Below, one piece after another: positions 26,360 through 36,411 of a DNA stretch of 64,000 nucleotides (position 1 is the stretch's first letter; each line of letters begins with the position of its first letter). A program made the position numbers and the translations under genes. The DNA comes from DASRDU01 sp035652435 (lineage in GTDB: Bacteria > Acidobacteriota > Blastocatellia > RBC074). Below the pieces are notes generated by a model. It was given only the letters and a program-made list of their open reading frames with translations, was not told the origin of the DNA and ran no database searches. The stretch is from contig DASRDU010000171.1 of the NCBI GenBank assembly GCA_035652435.1, positions 1 to 64,000 on the forward strand, written 5' to 3'.

Positions 26360-27724
26360 TCAGATCAGATCCCAGGGCTTGCGCGCCTTGCGGCCCAGCA
26401 GCTTCGAGGCCTCAGGCTCGCCGACAAAATCTTCCCTGGCCGCATCCCAGGTCAGTTTCTTACCCGTCTTGTAAGCGATGTTGCCGAGGTGCGGGATGAT
26501 CGTCGAGCGGTGGCCGATCTCAATGTCGCCGGCCGGCAGTTTGCGCGAGCGCACGCATTCGATGAAATTCGCGACGTGCAGCCCGGTCGCGTCTTTCGAC
26601 TGGACGCGCTTCCCTTCCATGCGGTAACCCTCGACCTGCGTTTTCGCATCCTGCGAACCGTCCTTGCGCGCGATGGCTTTGCGTTCGGGGTAAATCTCAA
26701 AGCCGATCCGGTCCGAGAACAGGGCGCCGTTCGTGCCGTAGAACGCCTCGCCGTGCGGGCGGTCGTCCTTGTCGCGCATCGAATAGTAATTCATCCCGGG
26801 AGTGCGCCCGCCCATCCCGTGCGCGTTGAAGTTGCAGGCCTCGTAGCTCAGGACGAAGTTCGGGTATTCGTAGGTGACCTGCAGCAGATCGGGCATCTCG
26901 CCGTCATCCTTGACGACAAACCGGCCCCCGGTGGCGACAACGGTCTTCGGCGCGTCAACGCCCATAATCTGGTGGACTGTGTCGAAGCGGTGCGTGCCGA
27001 AATCGGTGATCGTGCCGCCCGCATAATCCCAGAACCAGCGAAAGCTGCGCATAAAGCGGGTCTTTCTGTATGGCACTTTTGGCGCGGGGCCGAGATAAAG
27101 ATCCCAGTCGAGGCCCGCGGGCGGGGCGGCTTCGGGCGCGTGGCCGATGCCGTAGGGAGTCAGGTTGCTGTAATTCCAGACGCGCACGAAGCGCACTTCG
27201 CCCAGTTCGCCGGACTCGATGATGCGCTGCACTTCGCGGTAATGCGGGGCGGAACGGTGCTGTGTCCCGGCCTGCACAATGCGATTATGGCGGCGGGCGG
27301 CTGTCACCATCGCACGACCTTCTCTGATGTTGTGCGCGAGCGGCTTCTCGACGTAAACGTCCTTCCCGGCCTGGCAGGCGAGGACGGTGATGATCGCGTG
27401 CCAGTGGTCGGGCGTGGCGATGTGGACGGCGTCAACGTCTTTCTGTTCGAGCAGCTTTCTGAAATCCTGATAAGCGCGAGTTGACGGGCCGGCCCACTCC
27501 TTCGCCGCCGCCGCATTCGGTTCGTAGACATCGCAGACCGTGTTGTATTCGGCCCCGGGCACGGCCCGCATCAGTTCGGCCACGTCCCGCCCGCGCCCGC
27601 CGCAGCCGACGAGCCCGATACGTACGCGATCATTGGCCCCGATGATCCGCTTTGCCGAGAGCGCGGTCGTTGAAATGACAGCCGTACTCCGGATCGTCTT
27701 CGAGATGAATTCGCGTCGTTTCAT
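26360..27724 (-). CDS. Tat-exported Gfo/Idh/MocA-family oxidoreductase
   Basis: 454 aa. The N-terminus MKRREFISKTIRSTAV carries a twin-arginine-like signal, then RIGLVGCGGRGRDVAELM forms the NAD(P)-binding fold. The catalytic-region EKPLAHNIREGRAMV, with the family's lysine, and the C-terminal alpha/beta domain (DYAGGTITDFGTHRFDTVHQIM) are present. Members oxidise sugars or cyclitols with a tightly bound cofactor; exported versions are common in Planctomycetes and Acidobacteria. It is preceded on the same strand by an exported RraA homologue 44 bp upstream. Confidence 0.9.
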   Translation of the reverse strand: MKRREFISKTIRSTAVISTTALSAKRIIGANDRVRIGLVGCGGRGRDVAELMRAVPGAEYNTVCDVYEPNAAAAKEWAGPSTRAYQDFRKLLEQKDVDAVHIATPDHWHAIITVLACQAGKDVYVEKPLAHNIREGRAMVTAARRHNRIVQAGTQHRSAPHYREVQRIIESGELGEVRFVRVWNYSNLTPYGIGHAPEAAPPAGLDWDLYLGPAPKVPYRKTRFMRSFRWFWDYAGGTITDFGTHRFDTVHQIMGVDAPKTVVATGGRFVVKDDGEMPDLLQVTYEYPNFVLSYEACNFNAHGMGGRTPGMNYYSMRDKDDRPHGEAFYGTNGALFSDRIGFEIYPERKAIARKDGSQDAKTQVEGYRMEGKRVQSKDATGLHVANFIECVRSRKLPAGDIEIGHRSTIIPHLGNIAYKTGKKLTWDAAREDFVGEPEASKLLGRKARKPWDLI

Positions 27725-27768
27725 ATTCTCCTCGCAGTAATAACCCCGTCGGGATTACGGGGGCGGAT

Positions 27769-28527
27769 TCAGATCCTGTTGAATACCTCAATAGCTTTTT
27801 GCAGCGACTTGTACTGCCTGATGAACGGGTACATCTTGTTCTCACGTTCATCAATCTCCTGCGCCTTTTTAAGCACCTCGGCGGCCCTCTCCTGCGGCAC
27901 GACGACGACGCCGTCCTCATCCGCGACAATGATGTCGCCGGGCCTGACAGTCATGCCCGCGCACTCAACCGGAATGTTTCTCGCCACGGTGGCATAGCGC
28001 CCGACTGCCGTCGCAGGGCTGACCGAGCGCGCGTAAACAGTCAGCCCCATCCGGCGCAAATCCCACACGTCACGCACGGCGCCATCAAGCACCATCCCGG
28101 CCATCCCGCGCACCTTCGCCGCCGTCCCCATCAGGTTCCCCATCGCCGCGATGTCGAGCGTCCCCTCCATCACGATCACGCCGACTTCGCCCGGCTGCGC
28201 GTTATCAATCATCTCCACCGAGTGCCTGGTCGAGAGCGCGGGCGTGGCCTTTTCGGGCGGAGCGGGCCTGACCAGCGAGGTGACGGCGCGGCCAACTATC
28301 GGGCCGACCACGACCGGGCGCATGTCGTGCGACATAAACCCGCGCTTGCCAGTCACCAGCTCAACGGCATCGGCGACCGACGCGGCATAAGTCTTCTTGA
28401 AGCCCGCGATCAACGGGTCTTCGGCAACCGCGTTCTGTCGCATGGCCCCGGAAGCGAGTACTGCCAGCAGCGCGATGACGGGGGCGGCGGATAACAAGAG
28501 ACGGCGGCGATTGATCAGCTTTTTCAT
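27769..28527 (-). CDS. exported RraA-family protein (HMG/CHA aldolase-like)
   Basis: 252 aa. The first 35 residues form a signal sequence (KKLINRRRLLLSAAPVIALLAVLASGA). The rest is the RraA/4-hydroxy-4-methyl-2-oxoglutarate aldolase fold, with GMVLDGAVRDVWDLRRMGLTVY containing the conserved Arg-Asp pair and CAGMTVRPGDIIVADEDGVVV containing the metal-binding DxDG region. Known aldolases and RNase E regulators of this family are cytoplasmic, so the signal is notable. The MKK start at 28527 is chosen because it begins the signal peptide. Confidence 0.85.
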   Translation of the reverse strand: MKKLINRRRLLLSAAPVIALLAVLASGAMRQNAVAEDPLIAGFKKTYAASVADAVELVTGKRGFMSHDMRPVVVGPIVGRAVTSLVRPAPPEKATPALSTRHSVEMIDNAQPGEVGVIVMEGTLDIAAMGNLMGTAAKVRGMAGMVLDGAVRDVWDLRRMGLTVYARSVSPATAVGRYATVARNIPVECAGMTVRPGDIIVADEDGVVVVPQERAAEVLKKAQEIDERENKMYPFIRQYKSLQKAIEVFNRI

Positions 28528-28858
28528 GGGTTGTATTTCTTCTCCTCTGCAAAGTTCTTCCGCAGCAGCCAACGTTACATCGCCGGGCAGAAATGGCCGA
28601 TGGCCGACATCAGCCTCGGACCGGATGACGGATTCATGGCCGAATGCAGGCTCATTCGCGTTCCAGCCCCCTGTGCTGACTGGCGTGGCAGGATTCCTGC
28701 TGCTATTGGTGATGCAGTGCTTCTACCATGACCGGCATCAACCCTCAAGACTGCCGTGAAACTGACGGGCAATTTCCCAGGGGACCTTCGGCGCCCAGGG
28801 ATCAGGCTTGTAAGAAGAGATGAGATGTGAAGGGCGGGCAGGATTCGGGGGCGGAGTC
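28528..28858. other. non-coding spacer between the RraA-like gene and fabF
   Basis: About 330 bp without a credible gene. Short frames on both strands lack codon bias, ribosome sites and recognisable domains. It holds the RraA ribosome-binding region at its left end; I see no clear promoter. Confidence 0.4.
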
Positions 28859-28905
28859 AGGGTTTTCAGGTCGCAGGTCACAGCCCCTGACTTGAAAACC
28901 TCAGC
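28859..28905. repeat. palindrome after fabF
   Basis: The arms GGTTTTCAGGTC and GACTTGAAAACC (one mismatch) surround a 16-nt loop. The element starts 8 nt from the fabF stop. With no T-run after it on the minus strand, it is either a weak terminator or another stop-adjacent palindrome. Confidence 0.5.
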
Positions 28906-28912
28906 TCAGTAT

Positions 28913-30163
<1,251 letters not shown>

Positions 30164-30289
30164 GACAGCCTTTTATCCAATGATAGCGGTTGCCGCCTGA
30201 CCTGCAGGCTCAGGCTGACAACAAAATGGCTCAGGCTGAACCCGTCACTTCATGGGATCAGCCTGATGACCGGATTCTCCAGGTCCCGA

Positions 30290-30532
30290 TTACTTCTGGT
30301 GCGCTTCGATGTAGCTGATCGCGTCACGTACGCTCAGGATCTTCTCCGCGTCCTCATCAGGGATTTCGATGCCAAACTCCTCCTCGAATCGCATGACCAG
30401 TTCGACCGTGTCGAGCGAATCCGCGCCGAGGTCGTCAATGAACCGCGCGTTCGGGGTCACTTCCGATTCCTCGACCCCGAGTTCATCCACGATGATCTGT
30501 CTGACTTTCTCCTCAATTGCTTCTGATGCCAT
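30290..30532 (-). CDS. acpP: acyl carrier protein
   Basis: 80 aa acidic four-helix carrier of fatty acyl chains. The phosphopantetheine serine is in LGADSLDTVELVM. ATG 30532 (MASEAIEEKVRQIIVDEL) follows GGAGG. It lies between fabG and fabF in the usual order. A heptamer palindrome fills the spacer to fabG. Confidence 0.97.
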   Translation of the reverse strand: MASEAIEEKVRQIIVDELGVEESEVTPNARFIDDLGADSLDTVELVMRFEEEFGIEIPDEDAEKILSVRDAISYIEAHQK

Positions 30533-30557
30533 TGGTATCCTCCAGTAGTAAGTTATT

Positions 30558-30646
30558 TGATTGCAGATTGCAGAGTTGAGATTGCAGATTGACGTTCTGT
30601 GGCCCTCTTCGGTAATCCGCAATCTGCAATCTCAACTCTGCAATCA
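30558..30646. repeat. heptamer palindrome between fabG and acpP
   Basis: The left arm is TGATTGC/AGATTGC/AGAGTTG/AGATTGC. The right arm, reverse-complemented, is TGATTGC/AGAGTTG/AGATTGC/AGATTGC. The period is strictly 7 bp. The TGA stop codon of fabG is the first three bases of the right arm. Confidence 0.85.
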
Positions 30647-31387
30647 CATGTACATCCCGCCGTTCACATTGAGTACGTGACCAGTGATATAGCCTGCCTC
30701 ATCCGAGGCCAGAAAAGCAACCGCGTGCGCGACATCTGCGTCGGCGCCGGGGCGTTTGAGCGGGACTTGGGCGAGCATGGCCTCTTTCGCCTGATCGCTC
30801 ATCACGGCGGTCATCGGCGTCTCGATGTAACCCGGGGCCACGGCGTTGACCGTGATGTTGCGCGCCGCGTATTCGCGCGCGATGGCCTTGGTCAGGCCGA
30901 TGATGCCCGCCTTGGCCGCGATGTAATTGGCCTGCCCCGCGTTACCGGCCTGCGCGACGACCGAGGTCAGGTTGATGATCCTTCCCTTGCGCGCCTTCGT
31001 CATCATCGGCAGCACCTGCTGAATCGTCAGGAAGACGCCGGTCAGGTTGGTATTGATGACCGCGTCCCAGTCGCCGCGCTTCATCCTGAGCGCGAGCCCG
31101 TCGCGCGTGATCGCGGCGTTGTTGACGAGGATGCTGATCGCGCCCAGTTCTTCGGCCACACGTTTGATTCCTGCCTCAATCTCTTCGGGCTTCGCCAGAT
31201 CACCTTGTACGGCCAGCGCGCGTCGGCCCATGGCGCGAATCTCCGCGGCCACGGCCTCGCATTTGTCGAGCGTGCGCGCCATCACCGCGACATCGGCACC
31301 GCACTGGGCCAGCACGAGCGCCGTGGCTCGCCCGATGCCTTGGGAGCCGCCGGTCACGAGCGCAATTTGTCCTGTCAGATCAATCAA
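30644..31387 (-). CDS. fabG: 3-oxoacyl-ACP reductase
   Basis: NADPH-dependent SDR that reduces 3-ketoacyl-ACP. The 247 aa contain the cofactor loop TGGSQGIGRA, NNAAITRD, the catalytic Ser in NLTSVVAQAGNAGQANY with YxxxK (YIAAK), and the FabG-type end VLNVNGGMYM. Gene order places it between the VWFA gene and acpP. Its stop codon is part of a repeat arm. Confidence 0.95.
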   Translation of the reverse strand: MIDLTGQIALVTGGSQGIGRATALVLAQCGADVAVMARTLDKCEAVAAEIRAMGRRALAVQGDLAKPEEIEAGIKRVAEELGAISILVNNAAITRDGLALRMKRGDWDAVINTNLTGVFLTIQQVLPMMTKARKGRIINLTSVVAQAGNAGQANYIAAKAGIIGLTKAIAREYAARNITVNAVAPGYIETPMTAVMSDQAKEAMLAQVPLKRPGADADVAHAVAFLASDEAGYITGHVLNVNGGMYM

Positions 31388-31392
31388 AGTAG

Positions 31393-32349
31393 TTATCTAA
31401 AGTATGTTTTAGGATAGAGCAACTCCGGTTTTTGTTTACTCAGTTCGGGACTTTTTATTTCAATATTTACAGTCAGTGGTTCCTGCCCTTTGCCCGGAAT
31501 ATCATTAAAGCGAAGGACCAGAGACGACTTCAAATACCTTTTGACAAGGTCAAATGCCGCATCCAAACCTGAATGTGTCTCTGCAGCTATGCTCTTACCT
31601 CCAGTTGCCTCCGCCAATGGGGCCATTATTCTGTCTTCCCCTTTTCCTGCCGTCCCCGGACCGTTGCTGTATTGAGCAGGAGGTCGGGTAAGCATAAAGA
31701 AGACTGCAACCTTACTCAGGCAGGCGACCCTGATGGCATCCGTATATTTGATCTGGCTGCTGGTATCCGTGCCATCGGAAAAAGCCACGATCATTCTTCT
31801 GACATTCGCCGGCGTGCGAGCAAGAAGCTTGTCACTAGTGACTGCCACGGCGTCGTATATCGCTGTCCCGCCCGCCTCAGACTGTGGTCTCCCTCCCCGG
31901 GAATCACGGCTGGCAATCGTCAATGACTGAATCGCTTCTTTCAATCGCGCTTTGTCACTCGTCAGATTCAACTTTAGTTCAGGACGGGTGTTGATAGTTA
32001 CAATAGCAGCGGTGTCGACGCTTGGGCGGATAACATCATCAATGAATCTCCAAGCTGCTTCTTTCACGCCATTGATAAATGGCTTCTGAGAATTACTTGT
32101 ATCAATCAACACGGCTAATGCTATCGGCTGGTCACTTTGCTGACGAAGGCTGGTGATCTCCTGTTCCTGTCCATTCAACAAAAGCTTGAGGTCCTGCCCC
32201 CGCATGACAGTGACTGACTCACCTTTTTTGTTGACCACAGAAAGTCTGATTTCGCCTTCCTGAACCGATACGGCTCCCTGAGCGAATCCGGCGGCACTCA
32301 ACGTAATAAGTAACCAGCTTATAATGACAGCGGCGTAAAATAACTTCAT
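31393..32349 (-). CDS. exported VWFA-domain protein, acidobacterial type
   Basis: 318 aa. The N-terminal signal (FYAAVIISWLLITLSAAGFAQG) is followed by a VWFA domain whose metal site starts DTSNS (residues 83-87), with later IVAFSDGTDTSSQ. This matches the secreted 'VWFA-related Acidobacterial domain' family, whose role is unknown. It sits in the middle of the fatty acid cluster between fabD and fabG, 11 and 5 bp from its neighbours, and its DNA is visibly more AT-rich than theirs. Insertion into the operon is therefore likely. Confidence 0.88.
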   Translation of the reverse strand: MKLFYAAVIISWLLITLSAAGFAQGAVSVQEGEIRLSVVNKKGESVTVMRGQDLKLLLNGQEQEITSLRQQSDQPIALAVLIDTSNSQKPFINGVKEAAWRFIDDVIRPSVDTAAIVTINTRPELKLNLTSDKARLKEAIQSLTIASRDSRGGRPQSEAGGTAIYDAVAVTSDKLLARTPANVRRMIVAFSDGTDTSSQIKYTDAIRVACLSKVAVFFMLTRPPAQYSNGPGTAGKGEDRIMAPLAEATGGKSIAAETHSGLDAAFDLVKRYLKSSLVLRFNDIPGKGQEPLTVNIEIKSPELSKQKPELLYPKTYFR

Positions 32350-32360
32350 CTCTGTAAAAC

Positions 32361-33305
32361 TCAGACAGGCTCCGCTCTCAATTTACCGATCGCCTCCATC
32401 AGACTTCGGCTGTCTTCGACATTGGACAGGGCGGGTGTTTTACTGACGGATTTCACCAGCCCGCACAGCACTTTGCCCGGCCCGACTTCAACGAATGTCC
32501 CGCCCCCCTCACCCAGCATCACCTCAACGCCCGCCGTCCAGCGCACCGGCGATGTGATCTGCCGGATCAGACCCGCACGCGCTTCACTCCCTGACGTTAT
32601 CAGCCGCGCGTCCACGTTGTTGATGAGCGGCACTGACAGGTCGTTGAAGTTCGCCGCGCCGAGCGGCCCGGTCATGCCTTCCTGCGCGGGCGTCATCAGC
32701 GCGCAATGGAACGGCGCGCTCACCTTGAGCATAATCGCGCGCTTCGCGCCGCGCTGCTGGCATTCGGCGGCGGCCCGCTCGACGGCTTCCTTATTCCCGG
32801 CGATCACGACCTGAGTGGGTGAATTGAAATTTGCGGGGGAGCAGACCTGCCCACGGGCGGCGGCCTCGCAGGCTTCGGTGACTTTGTCAGCATCAAGGCC
32901 CATAATCGCGGCCATCGCGCCAGTGCCGACCGGCACGGCCTGCTGCATCAACTGCCCACGCAATCGCACTAATTTGACGGCATCAGTTAAAGTCAGAGAA
33001 CCTGCCGCCACCAGCGCCGAGTATTCGCCCAGACTGTGACCGGCCACGAAATCCGGTTTGATTCCCTGTTCAGCCAGCACGCGGTAAGCCGCGACCGAAG
33101 CCGTCAGTATCGCCGGCTGCGTGTTCGAGGTCAGTTGCAGATCCTCTTCCGGCCCGTTGAAGCACAACTCGCTCAGCGTGAAGCCAAGGGCTTCATCGGC
33201 TTCTTCAAACGTTGCCCGCGCAACCGCGAAGTTATCCGCAAGGTCACGCCCCATTCCGGCGTACTGTGATCCCTGACCGGGAAAGATGAAGGCGAGTTTG
33301 CTCAT
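32361..33305 (-). CDS. fabD: malonyl-CoA:ACP transacylase
   Basis: Transfers malonyl from CoA to ACP. The 314 aa have FPGQGSQYAGMGRDL, the nucleophile serine in AGHSLGEYSALVAAG, the substrate arginine in RLRGQLMQQAV, and the catalytic His in APFHCALM. It lies in the fab cluster downstream of fabH, with a heptamer palindrome between them. Confidence 0.96.
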   Translation of the reverse strand: MSKLAFIFPGQGSQYAGMGRDLADNFAVARATFEEADEALGFTLSELCFNGPEEDLQLTSNTQPAILTASVAAYRVLAEQGIKPDFVAGHSLGEYSALVAAGSLTLTDAVKLVRLRGQLMQQAVPVGTGAMAAIMGLDADKVTEACEAAARGQVCSPANFNSPTQVVIAGNKEAVERAAAECQQRGAKRAIMLKVSAPFHCALMTPAQEGMTGPLGAANFNDLSVPLINNVDARLITSGSEARAGLIRQITSPVRWTAGVEVMLGEGGGTFVEVGPGKVLCGLVKSVSKTPALSNVEDSRSLMEAIGKLRAEPV

Positions 33306-33310
33306 ACATA

Positions 33311-33383
33311 AAAGCTGTCTGCCGTCAGCGATCAGCTGTCAGCCGGAAACAGAAAGCTGACGGCTGACAGCTGATCGCTGTTT
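33311..33383. repeat. heptamer palindrome between fabH and fabD
   Basis: The left arm is AGCTGTC/TGCCGTC/AGCGATC/AGCTGTC. The right arm, reverse-complemented, is AGCGATC/AGCTGTC/AGCCGTC/AGCTTTC. It touches the fabH stop codon and ends 6 nt from the fabD start. Confidence 0.85.
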
Positions 33384-34372
33384 CACCATCTCATCAGCAC
33401 TGATCCCCAGGTCGCGCCGGCGCCGAAGGAAGTCATCATCACTATCATGCCCGGTTTGAGCCTTCCGGCCTCGCTCAGTTCGTCGAGGCAGATCGGGATT
33501 GAGGCGGACGAGGTATTACCAATCTGCGCGATGTTTGAATAGACCTTCTCCGCCGGGATGCCGAGGCGGTCGGCCACGGCGTCGGTGATGCGCTGGTTGG
33601 CCTGATGCGGGACGAGCAGGTCAATGTCGTTCGGCGACATTCTGACTTCGTCCAGCACCTTGCGCGAGAGGTCTTCCATCGAGCGCACGGCGACCTTGAA
33701 AAGTTCATTGCCCTTCATCTTGATGTAATGCAGCCGCTCGTCAACCGACGCGTGCGAGGCCGGGTGGCGGGTGCCGCCGCCGGGCGTGTAGAGGAAATAA
33801 GCGAAATCGCCGTCCGATTGGATGCGCGCCGCCAGCACGCCGCGCCGGGCGTCGGGCGAGCGCCTGATGACTGCCGCGCCTGCGCCGTCGCCGAAGATCA
33901 CGCAGGTGCTGCGGTCGGTGTAATCAACGTAGCGCGTCAGCAGTTCCGCGCCGATGATCAGAATGTTCTGGTGCGTGCCCGAAGCGATGAACTGATCGGC
34001 AATCGTCAGCGCGTAAAGGAACCCTGAACAGGCCGCGGTGATGTCAAAGGCCGCGGCTTTCTTCGCCCCCAGGTATGACTGGATCAGCACCGCCGTCGAG
34101 GGCAGCGCCATATCCGGGCAGACCGTGGCGCAGATGATCATGTCCAGATCGGCGGCATCCACCCCGGCGCGTTCGAGCGCGGCGCGCGCGGCGCGGGTGG
34201 CGAAGGTCGAGGTGTATTCATCGGGCGCGGCCTTGTGGCGGTTTTTGATTCCGGTGCGCGTGGTGATCCAGTCGTCGGAGGTCTCAACGATCTTTTCCAG
34301 ATCGGCGTTGGTGATCACTGCCTCGGGCAGCGCATGGCCCAGCCCGGCGATGATTGCATGGTTTGAATTCAT
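33383..34372 (-). CDS. fabH: beta-ketoacyl-ACP synthase III
   Basis: Initiating condensing enzyme, acetyl-CoA plus malonyl-ACP. The 329 aa carry the catalytic Cys in DITAACSGFLYAL, His in PHQANQRITDAV and Asn in QIGNTSSASIP. ATG 34372 follows GGAGAA; the frame is open further upstream but without homology. It follows plsX. Confidence 0.96.
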   Translation of the reverse strand: MNSNHAIIAGLGHALPEAVITNADLEKIVETSDDWITTRTGIKNRHKAAPDEYTSTFATRAARAALERAGVDAADLDMIICATVCPDMALPSTAVLIQSYLGAKKAAAFDITAACSGFLYALTIADQFIASGTHQNILIIGAELLTRYVDYTDRSTCVIFGDGAGAAVIRRSPDARRGVLAARIQSDGDFAYFLYTPGGGTRHPASHASVDERLHYIKMKGNELFKVAVRSMEDLSRKVLDEVRMSPNDIDLLVPHQANQRITDAVADRLGIPAEKVYSNIAQIGNTSSASIPICLDELSEAGRLKPGMIVMMTSFGAGATWGSVLMRW

Positions 34373-34440
34373 TACTTCTCCTGCATTGAAAGGTCGGAGG
34401 CGCCGGTCGGCGTCAAACCGGCCCCGGGTGTTGCTGATCC

Positions 34441-35502
34441 TCAGATTCTGGAATCCAACCCGGCAATTTCTTCGAGTTCGCCTTCGATGCGTTCGTTGAG
34501 GTTGCCCTCGTGGAACTCTTTGGCCACGCGGATCGCGTTGCGGATGGCTTTGGCGTTGGAGCGCCCGTGACAGATCAGGCAAATCTCGCGCGCACCGAGC
34601 AGTGGAGCGCCGCCGAATTCTGAATAGTCGAGTCTTTTTTTGACGCTCTGGAATGCCGTGCGGGAGAGGAGTGCGCCCGCCTGCGTCATGATCGTCTGCC
34701 CGAGTTCGGTCTTGAGCAGGCCCATCATTGCCTCGATCAAGCCCTCACTCGTCTTGAGAATTACATTTCCGGTAAACCCGTCGCAGACTATCACATCAAC
34801 TTCGCCAGTGTAAATGTCGCGTCCCTCAACGTTGCCGATGAAGTTGACCGGTGCTTCCTTGAGCAGGTGCAGGGCCTCTTTCGTCAGGTCGTTGCCCTTG
34901 CCTTCCTCTTCGCCGATGCTCATCAGGCCCACCTTCGGCGTCCGCACGCCAAGGATGTTGCGCGAATAAACCGACCCCATGATGGCGAACTGTTTGAGGT
35001 GTTCCGGCTTGCACTCGGCGTTGGCCCCGACGTCGAGCAGCACCACGCCGTTGCTTTTGATGGTCGGGAAGACGGCGGCGAGCGCCGGGCGGTCCACGGC
35101 CGGCAGCATGCCGATGACCAGTTTGGTCGTCATCATCACCGCGCCCGTGTTGCCCGCGCTGACGAGTCCGTTCGCCTGCCCTTCGCGCACCAGCCGGGCG
35201 GCGACGCGGATGGAGGAATCGCGCTTGCTCCGGACGGCCTTCGCGACCTGTTCGCCCATCGTGATCACTTCGGCGGCGTTGACGATCTCAATCGGCAGGC
35301 GGGTGGCGCGGTTGTTGTAGACGCGCTTCTGGCGGGAGTGGTAGTTGTAGCCGTGCTTTTTCAGCTCATCAATGATCTGTTCCTCGCGTCCGACGAGCGC
35401 GATGCCGACACGCAGATCCTGTGCGGCCTGGATCGCGCCTTCGACTTCGCTGACGGGGGCGAGGTCGCTGCCCATCGCATCAAGGGCGATTTTGGTGAGC
35501 AT
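34441..35502 (-). CDS. plsX: phosphate acyltransferase PlsX
   Basis: Makes acyl-phosphate from acyl-ACP for phosphatidic acid synthesis. The 353 aa begin with ALDAMGSDLAPVSEVEGA and contain LVSAGNTGAVMMT, LLDVGANAECKP, NFIGNVEGRDIYTG and VDVIVCDGFTGNVILKTSEG, all family signatures. It lies in the rpmF-plsX-fabH order typical of many bacteria. Confidence 0.96.
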   Translation of the reverse strand: MLTKIALDAMGSDLAPVSEVEGAIQAAQDLRVGIALVGREEQIIDELKKHGYNYHSRQKRVYNNRATRLPIEIVNAAEVITMGEQVAKAVRSKRDSSIRVAARLVREGQANGLVSAGNTGAVMMTTKLVIGMLPAVDRPALAAVFPTIKSNGVVLLDVGANAECKPEHLKQFAIMGSVYSRNILGVRTPKVGLMSIGEEEGKGNDLTKEALHLLKEAPVNFIGNVEGRDIYTGEVDVIVCDGFTGNVILKTSEGLIEAMMGLLKTELGQTIMTQAGALLSRTAFQSVKKRLDYSEFGGAPLLGAREICLICHGRSNAKAIRNAIRVAKEFHEGNLNERIEGELEEIAGLDSRI

Positions 35503-35521
35503 AAGGGGGCGGGGAGATGGG

Positions 35522-35600
35522 AAGGATGAAGTCAGAAGGATGAAGGATGAATCAGGAACGTGCCTGACTCATCCTTCATCCTTCATCGTTCATCGTTCCG
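35522..35600. repeat. heptamer palindrome between rpmF and plsX
   Basis: The left arm is GGATGAA/GTCAGAA/GGATGAA/GGATGAA. The right arm, reverse-complemented, is GAACGAT/GAACGAT/GAAGGAT/GAAGGAT. It ends 3 nt from the rpmF stop and 20 nt from the plsX start. Confidence 0.85.
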
Positions 35601-35603
35601 CTT

Positions 35604-35783
35604 TTATTCTTCTACTTCGATGACCTGGCGACCGGCGTAATAGCCGCAGAAGGGGCAGACGCGGTGCGGGAGTTTCAGGCGCTGGCAGTTGCTGCAGGCG
35701 ACCAGATTGGTTTTCGTCAGGGCGTCGTGCGCGCGGCGCATGCGGCTGCGCGATTTGGAATGGCGTCGTTTGGGATTCGGCAT
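35604..35783 (-). CDS. rpmF: 50S ribosomal protein L32
   Basis: 59 aa, begins MPNPKRRHSKSRSRMRRAH as L32 does. The zinc-binding form is seen: CSNC and, 9 residues on, CPFC. ATG 35783 follows GGAGAG. It lies between yceD and plsX, the usual bacterial order. An overlapping longer frame in the same place is spurious. Confidence 0.95.
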   Translation of the reverse strand: MPNPKRRHSKSRSRMRRAHDALTKTNLVACSNCQRLKLPHRVCPFCGYYAGRQVIEVEE

Positions 35784-35819
35784 AATAACTCTCCAGATAA
35801 GGACGGCGGCGAGTGTGTC

Positions 35820-36347
35820 TCACTCGTCACCTCGGTTTCTCAGGTCGGCCAGCGCCTGCCATCGCGGATCAATCGGCGCTTCGCACTGGCACTTCTCAAC
35901 ATTCAGATTCGTCCCGCATTGCGGGCATAACCCCTTGCAATCCTCGCCGCACAGCACATGCATCGGGAGGTTGAGTTCGAGTTGTTCGAGGATGACTTCA
36001 TCCAGATTGATCTCGTCATTTTCGTAGACCGAAAAATCCAGATCGCGTTCGGTCAGCTCGGTCTCGCCGGTCTTGCCGGCTTCGTACTCGCCCGGCGAAA
36101 AGAAAAGATCAACGGGAGTTTCAATTTCAAAGCCGACCGGTTCGAGGCAGCGGTCACACGGCAATTCCAGTTCCGCCCGAATCTGCCCGCGCAGCCTGAT
36201 GTCAACTCCGACTCTGTCAACCCGGCCCGACGCGAGCGGGGGCCGGGTGAAGAGGAATTCATGACCACTCAGATCAAGCTCACTGTCTTTATATTGATGC
36301 TCAAACCTGAGGCCGTTTTCGGTCAGGCGTGCCAGTGAGATCAGCAT
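35820..36347 (-). CDS. yceD: YceD/DUF177 family protein
   Basis: 175 aa. The DUF177 pattern is clear: CDRCLEPV near the middle, an acidic YENDEINLDEVILEQLELNLP stretch, and the cysteine set VLCGEDCKGLCPQCG near the C-terminus. YceD proteins are tied to 23S rRNA or ribosome maturation and almost always precede rpmF, as here. ATG 36347 is chosen: the alternative at 36374 would lie at the predicted transcription start. Confidence 0.92.
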   Translation of the reverse strand: MLISLARLTENGLRFEHQYKDSELDLSGHEFLFTRPPLASGRVDRVGVDIRLRGQIRAELELPCDRCLEPVGFEIETPVDLFFSPGEYEAGKTGETELTERDLDFSVYENDEINLDEVILEQLELNLPMHVLCGEDCKGLCPQCGTNLNVEKCQCEAPIDPRWQALADLRNRGDE

Positions 36348-36383
36348 ATAACCCTTCGGCGGATCCTGCGACAAAAGGTGACA

Positions 36384-36411
36384 ATTATAGGTCTGGGCGG
36401 GGGTTTGTCAA
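36384..36411 (-). promoter_or_regulatory. perfect sigma70 promoter for the yceD-rpmF-fab cluster
   Basis: On the minus strand TTGACA (36406-36411) and TATAAT (36384-36389) are spaced by 16 bp. The predicted start near 36377 gives a 30-nt leader to yceD. No other good promoter is seen inside the cluster as far as fabF, consistent with one long transcript. Confidence 0.8.

Noticed and set aside
28575..28772. 65-codon minus-strand frame between the RraA-like gene and fabF
   Set aside because: Low-complexity composition, no ribosome site and no family.
35590..35823. 77-codon frame over rpmF
   Set aside because: Wrong frame; the correct 59-aa L32 with its zinc cysteines lies at 35604-35783.
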